From Desmodesmus armatus (Eukaryota; Chlorophyta; Chlorophyceae; Sphaeropleales; Scenedesmaceae), in assembly GCA_007449985.2 (NCBI GenBank), contig VIIQ02000184.1:62001-126000 (forward strand): a stretch of 64,000 nucleotides of DNA, read 5' to 3'. Under the pieces are notes generated by a model. That model was not told the origin of the DNA. It saw only the letters and a program-made list of their open reading frames with translations, and made no database searches. Positions 46,436 through 56,671 of this stretch are shown piece by piece. How positions within the stretch are numbered: position 1 is the first letter of the stretch; each line of letters starts with the position of its first letter. A program made the translations under genes and the position numbers.

Positions 46436-47454
46436 TGCAACTTGTTGATGCAGGGCTCAAATGGCCGCATGCAGCATCCAAGCGTGGTGTGTCGCACCTC
46501 TACATCATGTTGGCTGACCATGTCAGCAAATTGGCTGCTTGCGCCTTGCTAAGAGCACATGTGGCCCCAACGCTGCTGCTGCACCAACACCCTAGGCATT
46601 CTAGCCTGCCCTAGCAACCTAGGCTGGATACTTACATCCCATACCCCACCAACTTGCCCCCATGCCCCCTACTGTGCGCAGCTACCCACTACAGTACGTC
46701 AGCAAGCCCTGCAAGCACCCCTTTGGGTTGACAGACAGCATGCATGGTGTACCTTCTCTAGCCTGCATCGACACTCCAGACAGAAGGTTAGGCACACATG
46801 CATGCCATGCCAGCCCAAGAGCCTTTCTGTCAGCCAGCCCTCTAGGTCATGGTTCCTGTCTGCACAACAGCACCAACAGCAGTGTGACACCAGTCAGCCC
46901 TGCTGCATGCTGTTGCTCTGGACAACATAGTCAAGTGGTTCACAAACGCAACACTATACTGTGCCGAGCTCCTTCTGGTGTTTGAAGCTTGCGCTACTCA
47001 GCCTTGCTGTTGTGAACCACAACAGCTGCTGTTGTTGACTGAGACTGGTGCTGTCTGATGCTGCCACAGCAGCCTCTTAATAACCTCAGTAGATTATTGG
47101 CACACTTTATGCGTGACTGGGAGTAAAATTGCTGCCTCGATTGTGCTGCAATGCATCTTGACTGCTGTCAAGGAAAACCGCGCGCGAAAAAAGTGGAACC
47201 ACTTCAGGGCAACCAAACAGCATCTCTGTACATCGTTTATTGAACTTAATTGGTCTGAAATGCTATACGTGGCCTACTACTCACATCAAACCAAGCCTTG
47301 CGCTTTTGACCTGGTCGAATGAGTTGACCAAGAACAACACGCCGTGAAACATCATGATGCCGGCTCCAAGCTGCGTTTTGTGGGCACAATAGCATGCAGG
47401 TTGTTCTTCGAAGCTGATAAAGAGGTTTTGGGCCCTGAAACGGCGATTCACCAA

Positions 47455-47690
47455 AGGCGGTGTTCAACACACATGCTTCCGCACCGCTTCAGCACCGCTG
47501 GTGTCGAACACCGGTCTCAAACCTGGTGTTGAAGTTCGCGGTGTTGAAGCCCGGTCTTGAACTCCGCGGTGTTCAACACCGGTGGCGAAGTGGACCTTGC
47601 CACCGCCGGTGTCTAAGTGCGGTGGCGAGCGGTGTTCAAGACCGGCTGGTGTCTAAGACGACCTTGCCACCGGGGGGACAGGTCCCCCAA
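47455..47690. repeat. second cluster of ACCGGT/GGTGTTGAA palindromic words
   Basis: Contains gtgtcgaacaccggtctcaaacc, gcggtgttgaagcccggtcttgaac, ggtgttcaacaccggtggcgaag and related words, ending at caccggggggacaggtcccccaa. This is the same vocabulary as 46207-46435, about 1 kb away. Paired subterminal repeats of this kind are common in DNA transposons. Confidence 0.7.
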
Positions 47691-47924
47691 ATTTTAGAGA
47701 CGGTACACTCGGGATCCAGCGGTGCGGTGTGCACCAAGTCACTTCATCAATGCTTTCGGGTGCAAGTATTGTGACCTACCATGTACCTATCAGGCGCCTA
47801 TCAGGCACCTATCAGGTTGTGGGTGGTACCACATGTGGATGGTGTCACCCTGGACGACCCCGGGAGTGCAGCAGAATCTGCTCATAATTGCGTGTGCGTG
47901 CGCTTGTGTTTGACATAAAGATAA

Positions 47925-48455
47925 AGATACAGAGACACCCCCTTGGTCTCTTAACGCCATAGGACTTCGTCCCATTGGCCTCGCGTCCGTTGAGGACGGC
48001 TCTTCAACCAACACGCCTGGGGGTCTAGGGCAATGGCACTCGTGGCCACATCTCACTCCCCAGGGGCATACATGTGCGATTGAGTGTGTGGTTGTGCATG
48101 CGTATTTCGTGCACTACCTGACACCAGCCGGCCACAGTGTTGCTGAGTGTGCTACCCTAGGGATTCAAAGTCTCCTCGGGTCTGGACTAAGGGGACTCTC
48201 CCGGTGCATCAAGGGTGATAGCTTACAACATTCAAGCTCCCATGTCGAACAACACTCCAGCCCGAATTGCAATTGGTTTTGAAGGCCCCAAGGCGTGCCC
48301 CTGCGGAGTGAATGGGACCAAGAGTGCCATTGCCCTAGCCGTCGAGCCGCTCAGTGCATGTGATCAGCCGTCCTCGTAGGATGCGAGATCAATGAGGGAA
48401 TCTTATGGCTTCAAGACAAAAGGGGGTGCATCAGATTCTATCTTCTTCATTCTTT
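47925..48455. mobile_element. foldback-type repeat with long inverted termini
   Basis: The left part (47925-48070) and the right part (about 48288-48455) are inverted copies of each other: cacccccttggtctcttaa versus, on the opposite strand, cacccccttttgtcttgaa, and both contain gaggacggct and agggcaatggcactc. The arms are about 150 bp and diverged; the centre matches the single copy at 42238-42545. A non-autonomous foldback or MITE-like element is the simplest explanation. No target duplication was identified. Confidence 0.6.
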
Positions 48456-49221
48456 CTAGTGCAAAAGGCAGGCGCTGATTGGACCCCAACCACACCCTCA
48501 TATTGGTCAAGATTATGCCTCCACTATGCGCACCGTGGCCTTTTTGACACGGAAGCTCCAGCTTGCTCGTGTTGCTGCCGCCTTTGTTGTGGGTCACAGG
48601 CCCACACGAGCACCTCATGCATGTATAGACCCCATGCTTGACCTGGTGTTGAGCCCCTACGCCATGATACTTCAAGTTGGCATAGGGCTCTTTGCATGTT
48701 GAGACTACCACGGATGCTGCACAATTCCCGGCCCGCAAAAAGGCAATAACGCAGTTCCAGCAAGATGGGCCTACGCACGCTCCATGCAGCTACACCAATG
48801 CAATGCCTAGGTTTTTCAATCAATTATAAGCTTGTCGGATCGGCCATTGCGTGCCTTTCGGCAAGGCAGTCGGCACACTGTCGTTTGTTTGCAATGTTGA
48901 GGCAACCCGATGATGATATACACACTGTATAGGTCTCTTGTGCGCGCAGAAATAGTGCTGCTTGACAGGCACGCTGCCGCGGTTTATGTAAACTGACTTC
49001 AACGGCCATCGGCCCTCGGCCCACGCCGTGTCTGACACTTACATACTGCAGCCAGACAAACGCCTTGTGAGACAGCACACAATGTTCCTGACCCGACATT
49101 GCACAATTCTACGTACGACATGGTTCATCCAGCAGGACTGCCAAGCTGTGTGGGTAGGCGATCAGTCACAGGCTGCAGGTTTGTGCACGGCACATCTGCA
49201 GGAACAACTGCATTGCCACAG

Positions 49222-49550
49222 ATCAGGACAAGGAAACGTTGCTGCAGCTGCTCGAGGACGGTAACGATGATGAAGTGCTGGACCAGCGGGGCCGGGCTGC
49301 CTGCACTGCAGCGGAGCAGCTGCTGGCAAAACAGCAACAGCAGCAGCACCCCATCGTGGCCCCACCATCTGCCAGCACCAAGGGCAATCATAGCGTATGC
49401 CAGCACAGTTGGATCAGCAGCAGCAGCAGCAACAAGAGCAGCAGCCAAGTGCCAGCCGCAAACGCCAGCAGCAACCAAAGCCACAGCAGCGCTGCAACCA
49501 ACTCATGCCACACACTTAGACTTGTGCCTAAGGGGGGGGGGGTACCCTGT
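49222..49550 (+). CDS. candidate Gln/Ser-rich exon of an unidentified gene
   Basis: After a pyrimidine-poor but plausible acceptor (ttgccacag), the frame reads DQDKETLLQLLEDGNDDEVL, DQRGRAACTAAEQLLAKQQ, then Gln-, Ser- and Asn-rich low complexity to a G-run at 49532-49541. The first 45 residues are acidic and helical, unlike noise. It may be a 5' exon of the gene at 56672, which would place the copia element inside that gene; this is an inference. Confidence 0.3.
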
Positions 49551-50686
49551 GAATTTCACCATATTGTACGGAATCAATGACTTACGTCAATATCACTCTA
49601 TTCTACACACAATGCATTACGTGACGTGACAGCACAACCACCACCACACAGCATGGCACCAAAGGCCCAGCAACACACCACACAGCGCACTCTTGCGTTC
49701 GCACGCACGCATTGGTGCTGTGGACTGCAATAGCAGCCCAGCTGGTGGCCGACATGCATGTCTGCGGCTGGTGTGGGCGTGTAGCACTGGGAGGCACACA
49801 CAGGCAGCTGCGGCGTGACATGCGGCAGCTGTACAGCTGTGGGTGCCGAGCGGCAGCTAAACAGCTGTGAGTGCCGAGCGGCAGCTAAACATCTGTGAGT
49901 GCCGAGCGGCAGCTAAACAGCTGTGAGTGCCGAGCGGCAGCTAAACACAACGGCAGCTCAACATGCCTACTTAACCTCTAGTTCTCTCCAAGGCTCAACT
50001 TGCATCAGGTCGCGACCAAGCCTGATGTTGCTGCCATGATGGTGCTTGCAGAGGTTTGCAATCATTACGCGAGGCACATGGGTAGTAAGCGTTGTGGGCA
50101 GCTCATGCTGCAACAGGCTGGCGCACCCTTAGCCACACCCCCAGCTTGGCCTAGTGATGCGTGTTTTCGTTCCCGAAACACCGTTGCACAACCCTTTGCT
50201 TCTAGCCGGCCCCACCTGCATCAGGCCGGGCGTCGCCGCCGCTTTCTTCCAGCATCACTGGCAAACACACGGCCGTGAAAGCGTGGCAGAAATGCCACCA
50301 TGACTTTGGACACACACAGCCAGATTAAAATTACTAAAATGTGTGGAATTACCCATCACAACTCAAGCTGCCGCGTAGCTCCCACGACTTTTTTGTTTTT
50401 TGACCAAGGCAATGTCTTCCCAACTGGTGCATACTTAATTCCTCTTGTTTGTGGCACGCACACAGGGTGCATGGTCAGGGTTTTGCACTGGTGCTATCTC
50501 TGCTTGTAGGGGTTGCAATTTTATATATCAATGTAGATGTATGTATGTTCTCACAGAAGTCACCGACCAAAGGACGGTCTTAAGCACAGAGCGTTCGGTG
50601 CGTCTGCTGATATCATGAGCAAAAGCTTATCAGCAGCTGACCAAGAGTTCCACTAAGGCGTTTGATATCAGAAAGACCAGCCCCTG
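49551..50686. other. no gene recognised; left flank of the copia insertion
   Basis: Apart from the 28-bp tandem repeat, no coding sequence is convincing. A segment at 50021-50275 has an open frame with weak protein character. The last bases (gatatcagaaagaccagcccctg) may be the start of an exon cut by the copia element. Confidence 0.4.
49822..49950. repeat. 28-bp tandem repeat, about 4.5 copies
   Basis: Units of gcggcagctaaacagctgtgagtgccga start at 49822, 49850, 49878 and 49906, with a partial copy from 49934. They differ by one to three bases each. Each unit holds the palindrome cagctg. Confidence 0.9.
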
Positions 50687-50948
50687 TGATATGAATAGAT
50701 GTGGCTGGGAGTTGTAAGCTCAGGGAACCTTGACAGCTATAAGGTAGGAAAGTAGTCCTGTTACACTGGTGCACCGTATGCAGGCTTAGAGAGAGAGTAA
50801 ACATCCAAATACACTCTGGCAATGCATAGGTCATATACTCCGCAGGAGCGGATAGCATAACTTCGGTCGCCATGCATAACTTCCTAACTTCGGGTAACTG
50901 CGGGCAACTTCGTCCAGCATAGTGGGCTGAGCATACTCAATTCCAACA
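50687..50948 (-). repeat. 3' LTR of copia element B
   Basis: 262 bp, minus-strand ends TGTTGGAATTGAG... and ...ATTCATATCA, read as identical to the LTR at 55985-56246. Its left edge adjoins the ccctg target duplication. Confidence 0.95.
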
Positions 50949-50981
50949 CTCCGCCGTGATCAGTACACTATGCAAAGCTGC

Positions 50982-52880
50982 TCAATGAATACCAAGTGCT
51001 TTGCGGCACTGCACAAACTTCTCAGGTGGAAGTGGCTTAGTAAAGGTATCTGCAAGCATCTTCTGAGTAGAGATGTGTGCAAAGCGAACTTCACCGCGTG
51101 CAACACGCTCACGTGCCATGTGGTGCATCACATCAACATGCTTGGATCGTGCAGCTGTGACTGGGTTCTTAATCCAGCCTAGGGAGCCTTGACTGTCAGT
51201 AAAGATGTTGACAGTATGAGACTTGAGGCCAATGACAGGCAGGAGTTTCCTGAGGAACAAAGCTTCCTTAACAGCCTCAGAAGCTGCCATATACTGAGCC
51301 TCAGTGGTGGAGGCTGCAACTGTGCGCTGCATTCTACTAGACCACGAGATAATGCCGTTGTTGAACATGAAAGCATAACCAGTGACAGACCTGCGGGTGT
51401 CACGACATGTTGCAAAGTTGCTGTCACAGTATGCTGTCAGGGACAGACTGGTACCGCTGTAAACAATGCCAACTGTGGGTGTGCCTGCAAGGTAACGCAG
51501 AACACCTAAAGCTTGCTGCATGTGCTCACTGGTGGGTGCAGCCAGATAGCGTGCAAGGCTGCTAGCTGCATATGCAATGTCAGGTCTAGTGCCAATTGAA
51601 AGGTAAAGCAAACTGCCAATCAGTGTGCTGTACTGGGGCTTCTCTTCAGGCTTGAGAGGTTGGCCATCAGTCTTGGTCAGGTTGGCCGAGGGCGCCATGG
51701 GAACCGCACGGGCGTAAGCATTTGTCATCCGGTAGTCTGAGAGAAGGTCTTGTGTCTTCTTGTCATGCCATAGCTTCAGTGTGTGTGTAGAACGCTGCCG
51801 TGTGATCCTCATACCTAGGAAGTAGGTCGCCTCACCGAGGTCTCTTGCCTTGAAGATTGTAGCCAACTTGGTCTTGATCCTTTGTAGGTCTGGTAGGCTC
51901 TTGGCGGCGACGAGGATGTCATCCACGTAGATGAGGGCTATTATGTTGCCGTTGTTGTCTTTCTTGACGTAGAAGGAAGGGTCGCCAAGGGACTGTTGGA
52001 AGCCTAGGTTGATAAGCTCCTTGTGTAGCTTCTGGTGCCACACGCGTGGTGCTTGCTTCAGGCCGTAGAGTGCCTTCTTGAGTAGTAGGGCTTCGCCGGG
52101 ACGGCCTAACACATCTGCATAGCCTTCAGGGCGCTGAACCCAGACTTCTTCTGACAGGTCTCCTTGTAGGAAGGCGTTCTTGACATCCATCTGGTGAAGG
52201 TGTAGGTCTTGGGCTGCCACAGTAGCTAGTAGCAGGCGTAGGGTTGTGAACTTGCTGACTGGTGCGAACACTTCGTCGTAGTCGATGCCGTGCTCCTGCT
52301 TGAAACCTTTTGCTACGAAGCGGGCCTTGAAGCGCTCAATGTTGCCGGTGGCGTCGTACTTCACTTTGTAGACCCACTTGCCTGGGATGGGCTTGACGCC
52401 GGGAGGCGGTGTTTGGGCGATCCACGAGTCGTTGCCAAGTAGTTCAGAGATTTCTGTATCCATTGCTTGGCGCCACTGGTCAGCTTGAGGGCTTGTAGTG
52501 GCTTCCTTGTAGGTGCTGGGCTCCACGAGATCTTGAGATGCAGCGATGGTAGCCCGTAGTCGGTCGGGTAGAACATGGTCTTCACGGAAGGTAACAACAC
52601 TGGGATTCCTGATGCGGGAGCTTGTTCTTGTACCTGGTGGCTCTGTCGTCTGTGGGTTGACAGGCTGGGGTGGCGGCACTGGGGCCGGTGCCGGTGGTGG
52701 CGCTGGTGCCGATTCTGGTGGTGGCGCTGAGGCCGGTACTGGCGCTGGGGCAGGTGCCGGTGCTGGCGCTGGGGCAGCTGCCGGTGCTGGCGCTGGGGCA
52801 GCTGCCGGGGGGTTGCCTATGCTTGGTGTTGAGAGCTGAATGGGTGTAAGCTCTTTGACGTAATCGATGGAAGGGGGTGA
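50982..52880 (-). CDS. copia element B reverse transcriptase and RNase H
   Basis: An open frame to the TGA at 50984-50982. A (Ala-Pro)n linker (52690-52815) is followed by a complete RVT_2-type reverse transcriptase: [46 protein letters not shown], and the catalytic YVDDIL (about 51912-51929). RNase H has its first Asp in [20 protein letters not shown], then the [12 protein letters not shown] and [10 protein letters not shown] motifs, and ends near [10 protein letters not shown]. All catalytic residues that I can check are present, so this part could be functional, although upstream frames are broken. Confidence 0.92.
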   Translation of the reverse strand, partial: SPPSIDYVKELTPIQLSTPSIGNPPAAAPAPAPAAAPAPAPAPAPAPVPASAPPPESAPAPPPAPAPVPPPQPVNPQTTEPPGTRTSSRIRNPSVVTFREDHVLPDRLRATIAASQDLVEPSTYKEATTSPQADQWRQAMDTEISELLGNDSWIAQTPPPGVKPIPGKWVYKVKYDATGNIERFKARFVAKGFKQEHGIDYDEVFAPVSKFTTLRLLLATVAAQDLHLHQMDVKNAFLQGDLSEEVWVQRPEGYADVLGRPGEALLLKKALYGLKQAPRVWHQKLHKELINLGFQQSLGDPSFYVKKDNNGNIIALIYVDDILVAAKSLPDLQRIKTKLATIFKARDLGEATYFLGMRITRQRSTHTLKLWHDKKTQDLLSDYRMTNAYARAVPMAPSANLTKTDGQPLKPEEKPQYSTLIGSLLYLSIGTRPDIAYAASSLARYLAAPTSEHMQQALGVLRYLAGTPTVGIVYSGTSLSLTAYCDSNFATCRDTRRSVTGYAFMFNNGIISWSSRMQRTVAASTTEAQYMAASEAVKEALFLRKLLPVIGLKSHTVNIFTDSQGSLGWIKNPVTAARSKHVDVMHHMARERVARGEVRFAHISTQKMLADTFTKPLPPEKFVQCRKALGIH

Positions 52881-53184
52881 CAGGTCTTGCTGCTTGAGCT
52901 TGTCGGCGTGCGGTTGCGCAAGTAGTTGGCGGTCACCACTGCTTCCAGCCAGAGTGAAGGGGGCAGGGAGGATTCAAGTAGCATGCTCCTTGCCTTGTCC
53001 AAGAGCGTGCGATTAAGCCGCTCTGCCTTGCCGTTCATCTGGGGGCTGTAGGGTATGGTGCCTTCATGGTCGATGCCCTTGCTCTCGAGGTAGTCGCCCA
53101 AGTCCTTGTTGAAGTACTCGGTGCCGTTGTCGGTGCGTAGGGCCTTCAGTTTGCGGTTGGTCTGTGTCTCCAGCCACTCCACTG
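52880..53184 (-). pseudogene. copia element B integrase core, second half (shifted frame, C-terminus missing)
   Basis: It contains the second catalytic Asp in LKALRTDNGTEY and the catalytic Glu in MNGKAERLNRTLLDKARS, the D,D35,E spacing expected of copia integrases. After [16 protein letters not shown], where family members continue with a GKTPYE-type motif and roughly another 100 residues, the sequence passes directly into a different frame, reading [13 protein letters not shown], and a Pro/Ala linker. So the integrase C-terminal domain appears deleted. Confidence 0.8.
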
Positions 53185-54002
53185 TGCGCTTTGATAGCAG
53201 AGGGAGCTTGGTCCTTGGTCTTCAGAGGGACCACCTTGCTGTAGTTTGTTGCATGGTCTATTACTGTGAGGAAGTACTTGCTGCCGCCAACTGATGCTGT
53301 AGGCATGGGGCCACACACGTCTGATGACACAAGCTGTAGGGGCTCAGTGTACTCACTGTGGGACGGCTTGAATGGCTGCTTGGTGGACTTGCTGAGGGCA
53401 CATGTAGAGCAGATGTGGGTGCCAGCCTTGGTGCAGTCCTCAGGCTTGATGTTGATGCCGGTAGCCGCCTTGTGCTTGAGGAGTGTGGCCATGCTGTTGT
53501 AGCTGGGGTGGCCTAGGCGGGAGTGCCACAACTCCGCCGTCTCCTTGGTAGCCGTGTGGTGGACCTTGTCAGCGTAGTCAGGGCGGTAGTCAGGGTTGGT
53601 TGCACAGAAGGCTGGGACGGTAGTTGTGCCGTCAGGGTTGGTTACGGTCTGGATGACGCGTTGGTCCGTGCCGTAAAGCAGTGTGCGGGAGCCGTTGGAG
53701 ACCCACACGCTGAACTGCTTGGAGGGGTCGTCCTGCTTCTTGGTCAGCTTGGCCTCTGACAGGAGGTTGGCCTTGCACTGGGGAAGGTAGTAGACGTCCT
53801 CAATGGTGGTAGTAGTGCCGTCCAAGAAGGCCAGACGCACAGAGCCCTTGAGTGAGGCCAGGGCTGGGCCGTTGCTGGTGTCAAAGGGCTTGTGACACTT
53901 GACGGGCTCAAACAGAATGCTGGGGTCAGATGTTGTGGGGTCTGAGGCTCCTGAGTCCATAAGCCAGCCGTCGAACTTGCCGGTGGGCAGAGGGCTGAAG
54001 AG
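53185..54002 (-). CDS. copia element B protease and integrase N-terminal/core start
   Basis: This continues in the same frame as gag directly after the TAG at 54003-54005. The protease active site is WLMDSGAS (about 53969-53946). The integrase zinc-binding module follows: H-x-H type WHSRLGHPSYN, then CxxC in CSTCALSKSTKQPF. The catalytic core begins with the first Asp in LVSSDVCGPMPTASVGGS and a TVIDHATNYSKVVPLK segment. The frame then changes near 53185 (aaagcgcacag), and the rest of the core is read one base over. In living copia elements gag, protease, integrase and reverse transcriptase form one polyprotein. Confidence 0.85.
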
Positions 54003-55299
54003 CTAGTGGTCAGGGAGCGGCTTAAACATTGACTCACTTGAGGGGGTGACCAGGGCGTAGTTGCCGTTCTTGTTGTTCCTGTAGATGGTGTAGCCGGGGT
54101 CAGGCTTGCGCACAGGGTTGAAGTAGGAGCTGGGGCTGGGGTCAGAGCTGCTCCGGGTGCTGTAGGCACTGTTGAGGCCGGTACTGCTGCTGTCGTGTGC
54201 CTTGAGCATGTAGGCACGGCCGAAGAAGGCACAGTCGTCGTACTCCTCAGGCTGCTGCTGGGTGTAGTCGTCCTCCTCCTCCAGCAGCTGGCGGCACTGC
54301 ATAAGCTGCTCAAAAACAGCTGGGTCGAGTGCCTCACGCAGGGCGTGTGAGCGGCCCCTACCTGCCTCCTTGGCCTGTAGCTTCTTGCACTCATTGATGC
54401 TGTGGCCGTAGTTCTTGCAGAAGAGGCAGTTGCCGGGGAAGGTGTGGTGCGGCTTGTGCTTGGGGTTGTTGTTGTTGTCGCTCCCCTTGTAGCCGCTCTT
54501 GTTGTTGTAGTCACCCTTGCCCTTGTTGAAGCCGTTGTTGCCCTGGAACTTGGTGAAGGAGGGGACAGTCCTGCTGTTGAAGCGGTTGGACTGCTGCTGG
54601 CCGCGGAAGGGCTGCTTGTTGAAGCGGTAGGAGCTGCCGAAGCTGTTGCTGTTCTCACCGGTGTAGAGGGCCTTGCCGTAGTTGTCCTGGGCATCTGTGA
54701 GGTGGCGCTTCTCGTGCTGGACAAGGCGGGTGAGGATGTCTTCCACGCTCTTTGGTTCGGTCATGCGGATGACTAAGAGGATGGTGTCGTAGGCTGTTGG
54801 GAGGGCCTGCGAGAAGAAGGCGAGCAGCTGCTGGTCTGTAGGCTTCTGCTTGGCTGCCTCCAGGAGGGCCACAAGGTGCCTGAAGCGGCCGTAGAGTGCC
54901 AGCATGCCCTCGCCCTTGCGCATCTTGATGTTGGACAGCTCAGTGAAGTACAGGTCGGCTGACCCTGCTGCTGCGACGCTCCACAGTTCGGACATCTGCT
55001 CGTACAACTGAGCTGCTGAGGGCAGGATGGGGCAAAGCTGTCGATGAGGGTGCGGTCGACAGTGGCCTTGATGAGCATGCGGACAACTGCTGACTGTGGG
55101 TGGTCGGCTTTCGACAGGGCCTTGACAAGGTCCTTGCCGGCGGTAGACAGGGCGCCCTTGAAGTCGTCTTGCCATGGTGTGAAGTCCTCTGGGCTCTTCA
55201 TGAAGACGGTGAAGAGGAGGGTAATCTTCTTGCCTTCTCCAAGGTCGATAGGGATGGAGATGAGCTGCCGGGGGCACCGCTGCTTGAGCTGGATGCCAT
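54003..55299 (-). pseudogene. copia element B gag, with two single-base deletions
   Basis: The ATG (55299-55297) matches the start of the intact Gag of element A. After about ten codons one base is missing compared with element A (gccccc-ggcag versus gcccctcggcag), and a second is missing near 55030 (cctgccctcagcagctc). Beyond that the frame is open to a TAG at 54005-54003. It includes the helical Gag body ending SVEDILTRLVQHEKRHL, a Gly/Asn-rich basic stretch, and a CCHC knuckle CLFCKNYGHSINEC (about 54388-54432) for RNA binding. As read, full-length Gag cannot be made from one frame. Confidence 0.85.
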
Positions 55300-55972
55300 G
55301 GTGCAAGCTGGTGTGCTGTTAGGCTTAGGGGTGCTAACAGGCTTGGTGCAGCTGACTAATTGGCTGCGTGGCTGAATGTACGTCTACAAGTGAGCCTAAC
55401 TGCACTGTAGAAGGAAGTGCAGGTGCTGACAGACTGAGTGCTGGCAGGCTTGTAGCAGCTGACTAGGTGGCTGCTTAGCTGACTGAAAGCCGCGCTGTTG
55501 GGGCCCAGATGAGCTGACTACACTGTAATGGAAGTGCAGGAGCTGAGGCCGCTGCACTGCTGGTGCCCTAGCTACTCCTGAGGTGGAGAGCAGGGCAGTC
55601 AGCAGCGAGGGCAGAAAACGACAGGCGGCAGGGGTGTCAATAACCAGGCACTGCCACTGAGTAGTTGAACGTTCTGTAGCTCACACAGAAGAGGTGCTGT
55701 CGCTGTAAGCCAAACAGACAGTGGGATTAGGCTGCTGTAGGGCAATGCTGCATGTAGGGAAGATGTAGTGCTGTGGCAGGAGAAGCTGTCGCTGCTGCAC
55801 GCTGTAAACGCGGATGATCAGGCCGCTAAGCTGCTGCAAATCGAGCAAATAAATCCGTGCAACTAAAGCACATTGACAAAGGCGATAGCCTAGCTGCGCA
55901 AAGGCAGGTCTTCCTACGTTTGTACCGGGCACAGGTTGTATCGAGCTGCAGGTCTAGCTGGGGCGTGAAGAA

Positions 55973-55984
55973 GGGCTCATAACC
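55973..55984 (-). other. primer-binding site, initiator tRNA-Met anticodon arm
   Basis: The plus strand reads gggctcataacc directly beside the 5' LTR, identical to 1731-1742 in element A. It corresponds to the internal anticodon region of initiator tRNA-Met, implying priming by a tRNA half as in Drosophila copia. Confidence 0.75.
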
Positions 55985-56246
55985 TGATATGAATAGATGT
56001 GGCTGGGAGTTGTAAGCTCAGGGAACCTTGACAGCTATAAGGTAGGAAAGTAGTCCTGTTACACTGGTGCACCGTATGCAGGCTTAGAGAGAGAGTAAAC
56101 ATCCAAATACACTCTGGCAATGCATAGGTCATATACTCCGCAGGAGCGGATAGCATAACTTCGGTCGCCATGCATAACTTCCTAACTTCGGGTAACTGCG
56201 GGCAACTTCGTCCAGCATAGTGGGCTGAGCATACTCAATTCCAACA
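55985..56246 (-). repeat. 5' LTR of copia element B
   Basis: 262 bp, identical to 50687-50948. It adjoins the primer-binding site on the left (55973-55984) and the ccctg duplication on the right. A tatatgacc TATA-like word lies on the minus strand near 56132-56140. This copy would provide the promoter. Confidence 0.95.
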
Positions 56247-56671
56247 CCCTGGTGCCGCGCAAGCGGCAGACTCACGGGGAGACCTTGATGCAGAGCCACG
56301 TAGGGCTGGGGTGCAAGGATGCCTCGGACTAGCTGCACAAGGTGAAGGTGAGTTGGAAGCTTGCCCTCACGGCCCGCTACTGGCGGTCACGTCGGCGATG
56401 TGCTCCTCCGCATCATCTACCTCTAAGCGCCCTACTTGACCCCACCCAAGCCTTTTTTTAGCAGTATATCGTATTAACCCATCAGAGTACCCATCGTGAC
56501 ACATAGGCTGCGATGATGTGCATTCTCGGGGGTGGCCAGCACAGGGGGCGTGCGGGCACGAGGGGGGTCTCCAGCAGCACAGGATGTACAGTAAGCTAAA
56601 CTGTGTTGGAAACGCCAGCATGGGATCCTGCTGACGCTTGAGGTCCTGCAACGCTGCTTTGGGGTCTGCAG
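56247..56671. other. right flank of the copia insertion; possible exon remnant
   Basis: Just after the target duplication, one plus frame reads LVPRKRQTHGETLMQSH and then meets a GTAGGG donor-like word at about 56303 in phase 0 with the next exon at 56672. This may be the second half of an exon split by the element. It is not proven, and other frames are open as well. Confidence 0.35.

Larger units (their letters stand above)
40599..49221. other. repeat-rich stretch without a confident gene
   Basis: The longest open frame (41054-41806 plus, 250 codons) has no recognisable protein pattern. At 42005-42125 one plus frame reads FFGGRKPKAPSVLLLVDALA and at 44950-45100 another reads like a protein fragment (CNVHQSWSTQFQLDAQANW), but stops or frame changes break both. 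Together with the inverted-repeat family (42238-42545, 47925-48455) and palindrome clusters (46207-46435, 47455-47690), this suggests decayed DNA transposons. The base composition is also visibly less G/C-rich than the gene regions. Confidence 0.5.
50687..56246 (-). mobile_element. complete Ty1/copia LTR retrotransposon B (5,560 bp) with target-site duplication
   Basis: Two 262-bp LTRs (50687-50948 and 55985-56246) appear identical base for base and have TG...CA ends on the minus strand. The flanks are ccctg at 50682-50686 and ccctg at 56247-56251, a 5-bp target duplication as made by copia integrases. The internal order on the minus strand is primer-binding site, Gag, protease, integrase, reverse transcriptase, RNase H; integrase before reverse transcriptase defines Ty1/copia. 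A short purine-rich ggcggag precedes the 3' LTR. Identical LTRs indicate recent insertion. The coding region is nevertheless broken: two single-base losses in gag, an in-frame TAG before protease, a frame change inside integrase and a missing integrase C-terminal part. Confidence 0.95.

Noticed and set aside
49822..49950. 28-bp direct repeats as a CRISPR-like array
   Set aside because: Units are contiguous with no spacers and the genome is eukaryotic; it is a minisatellite.
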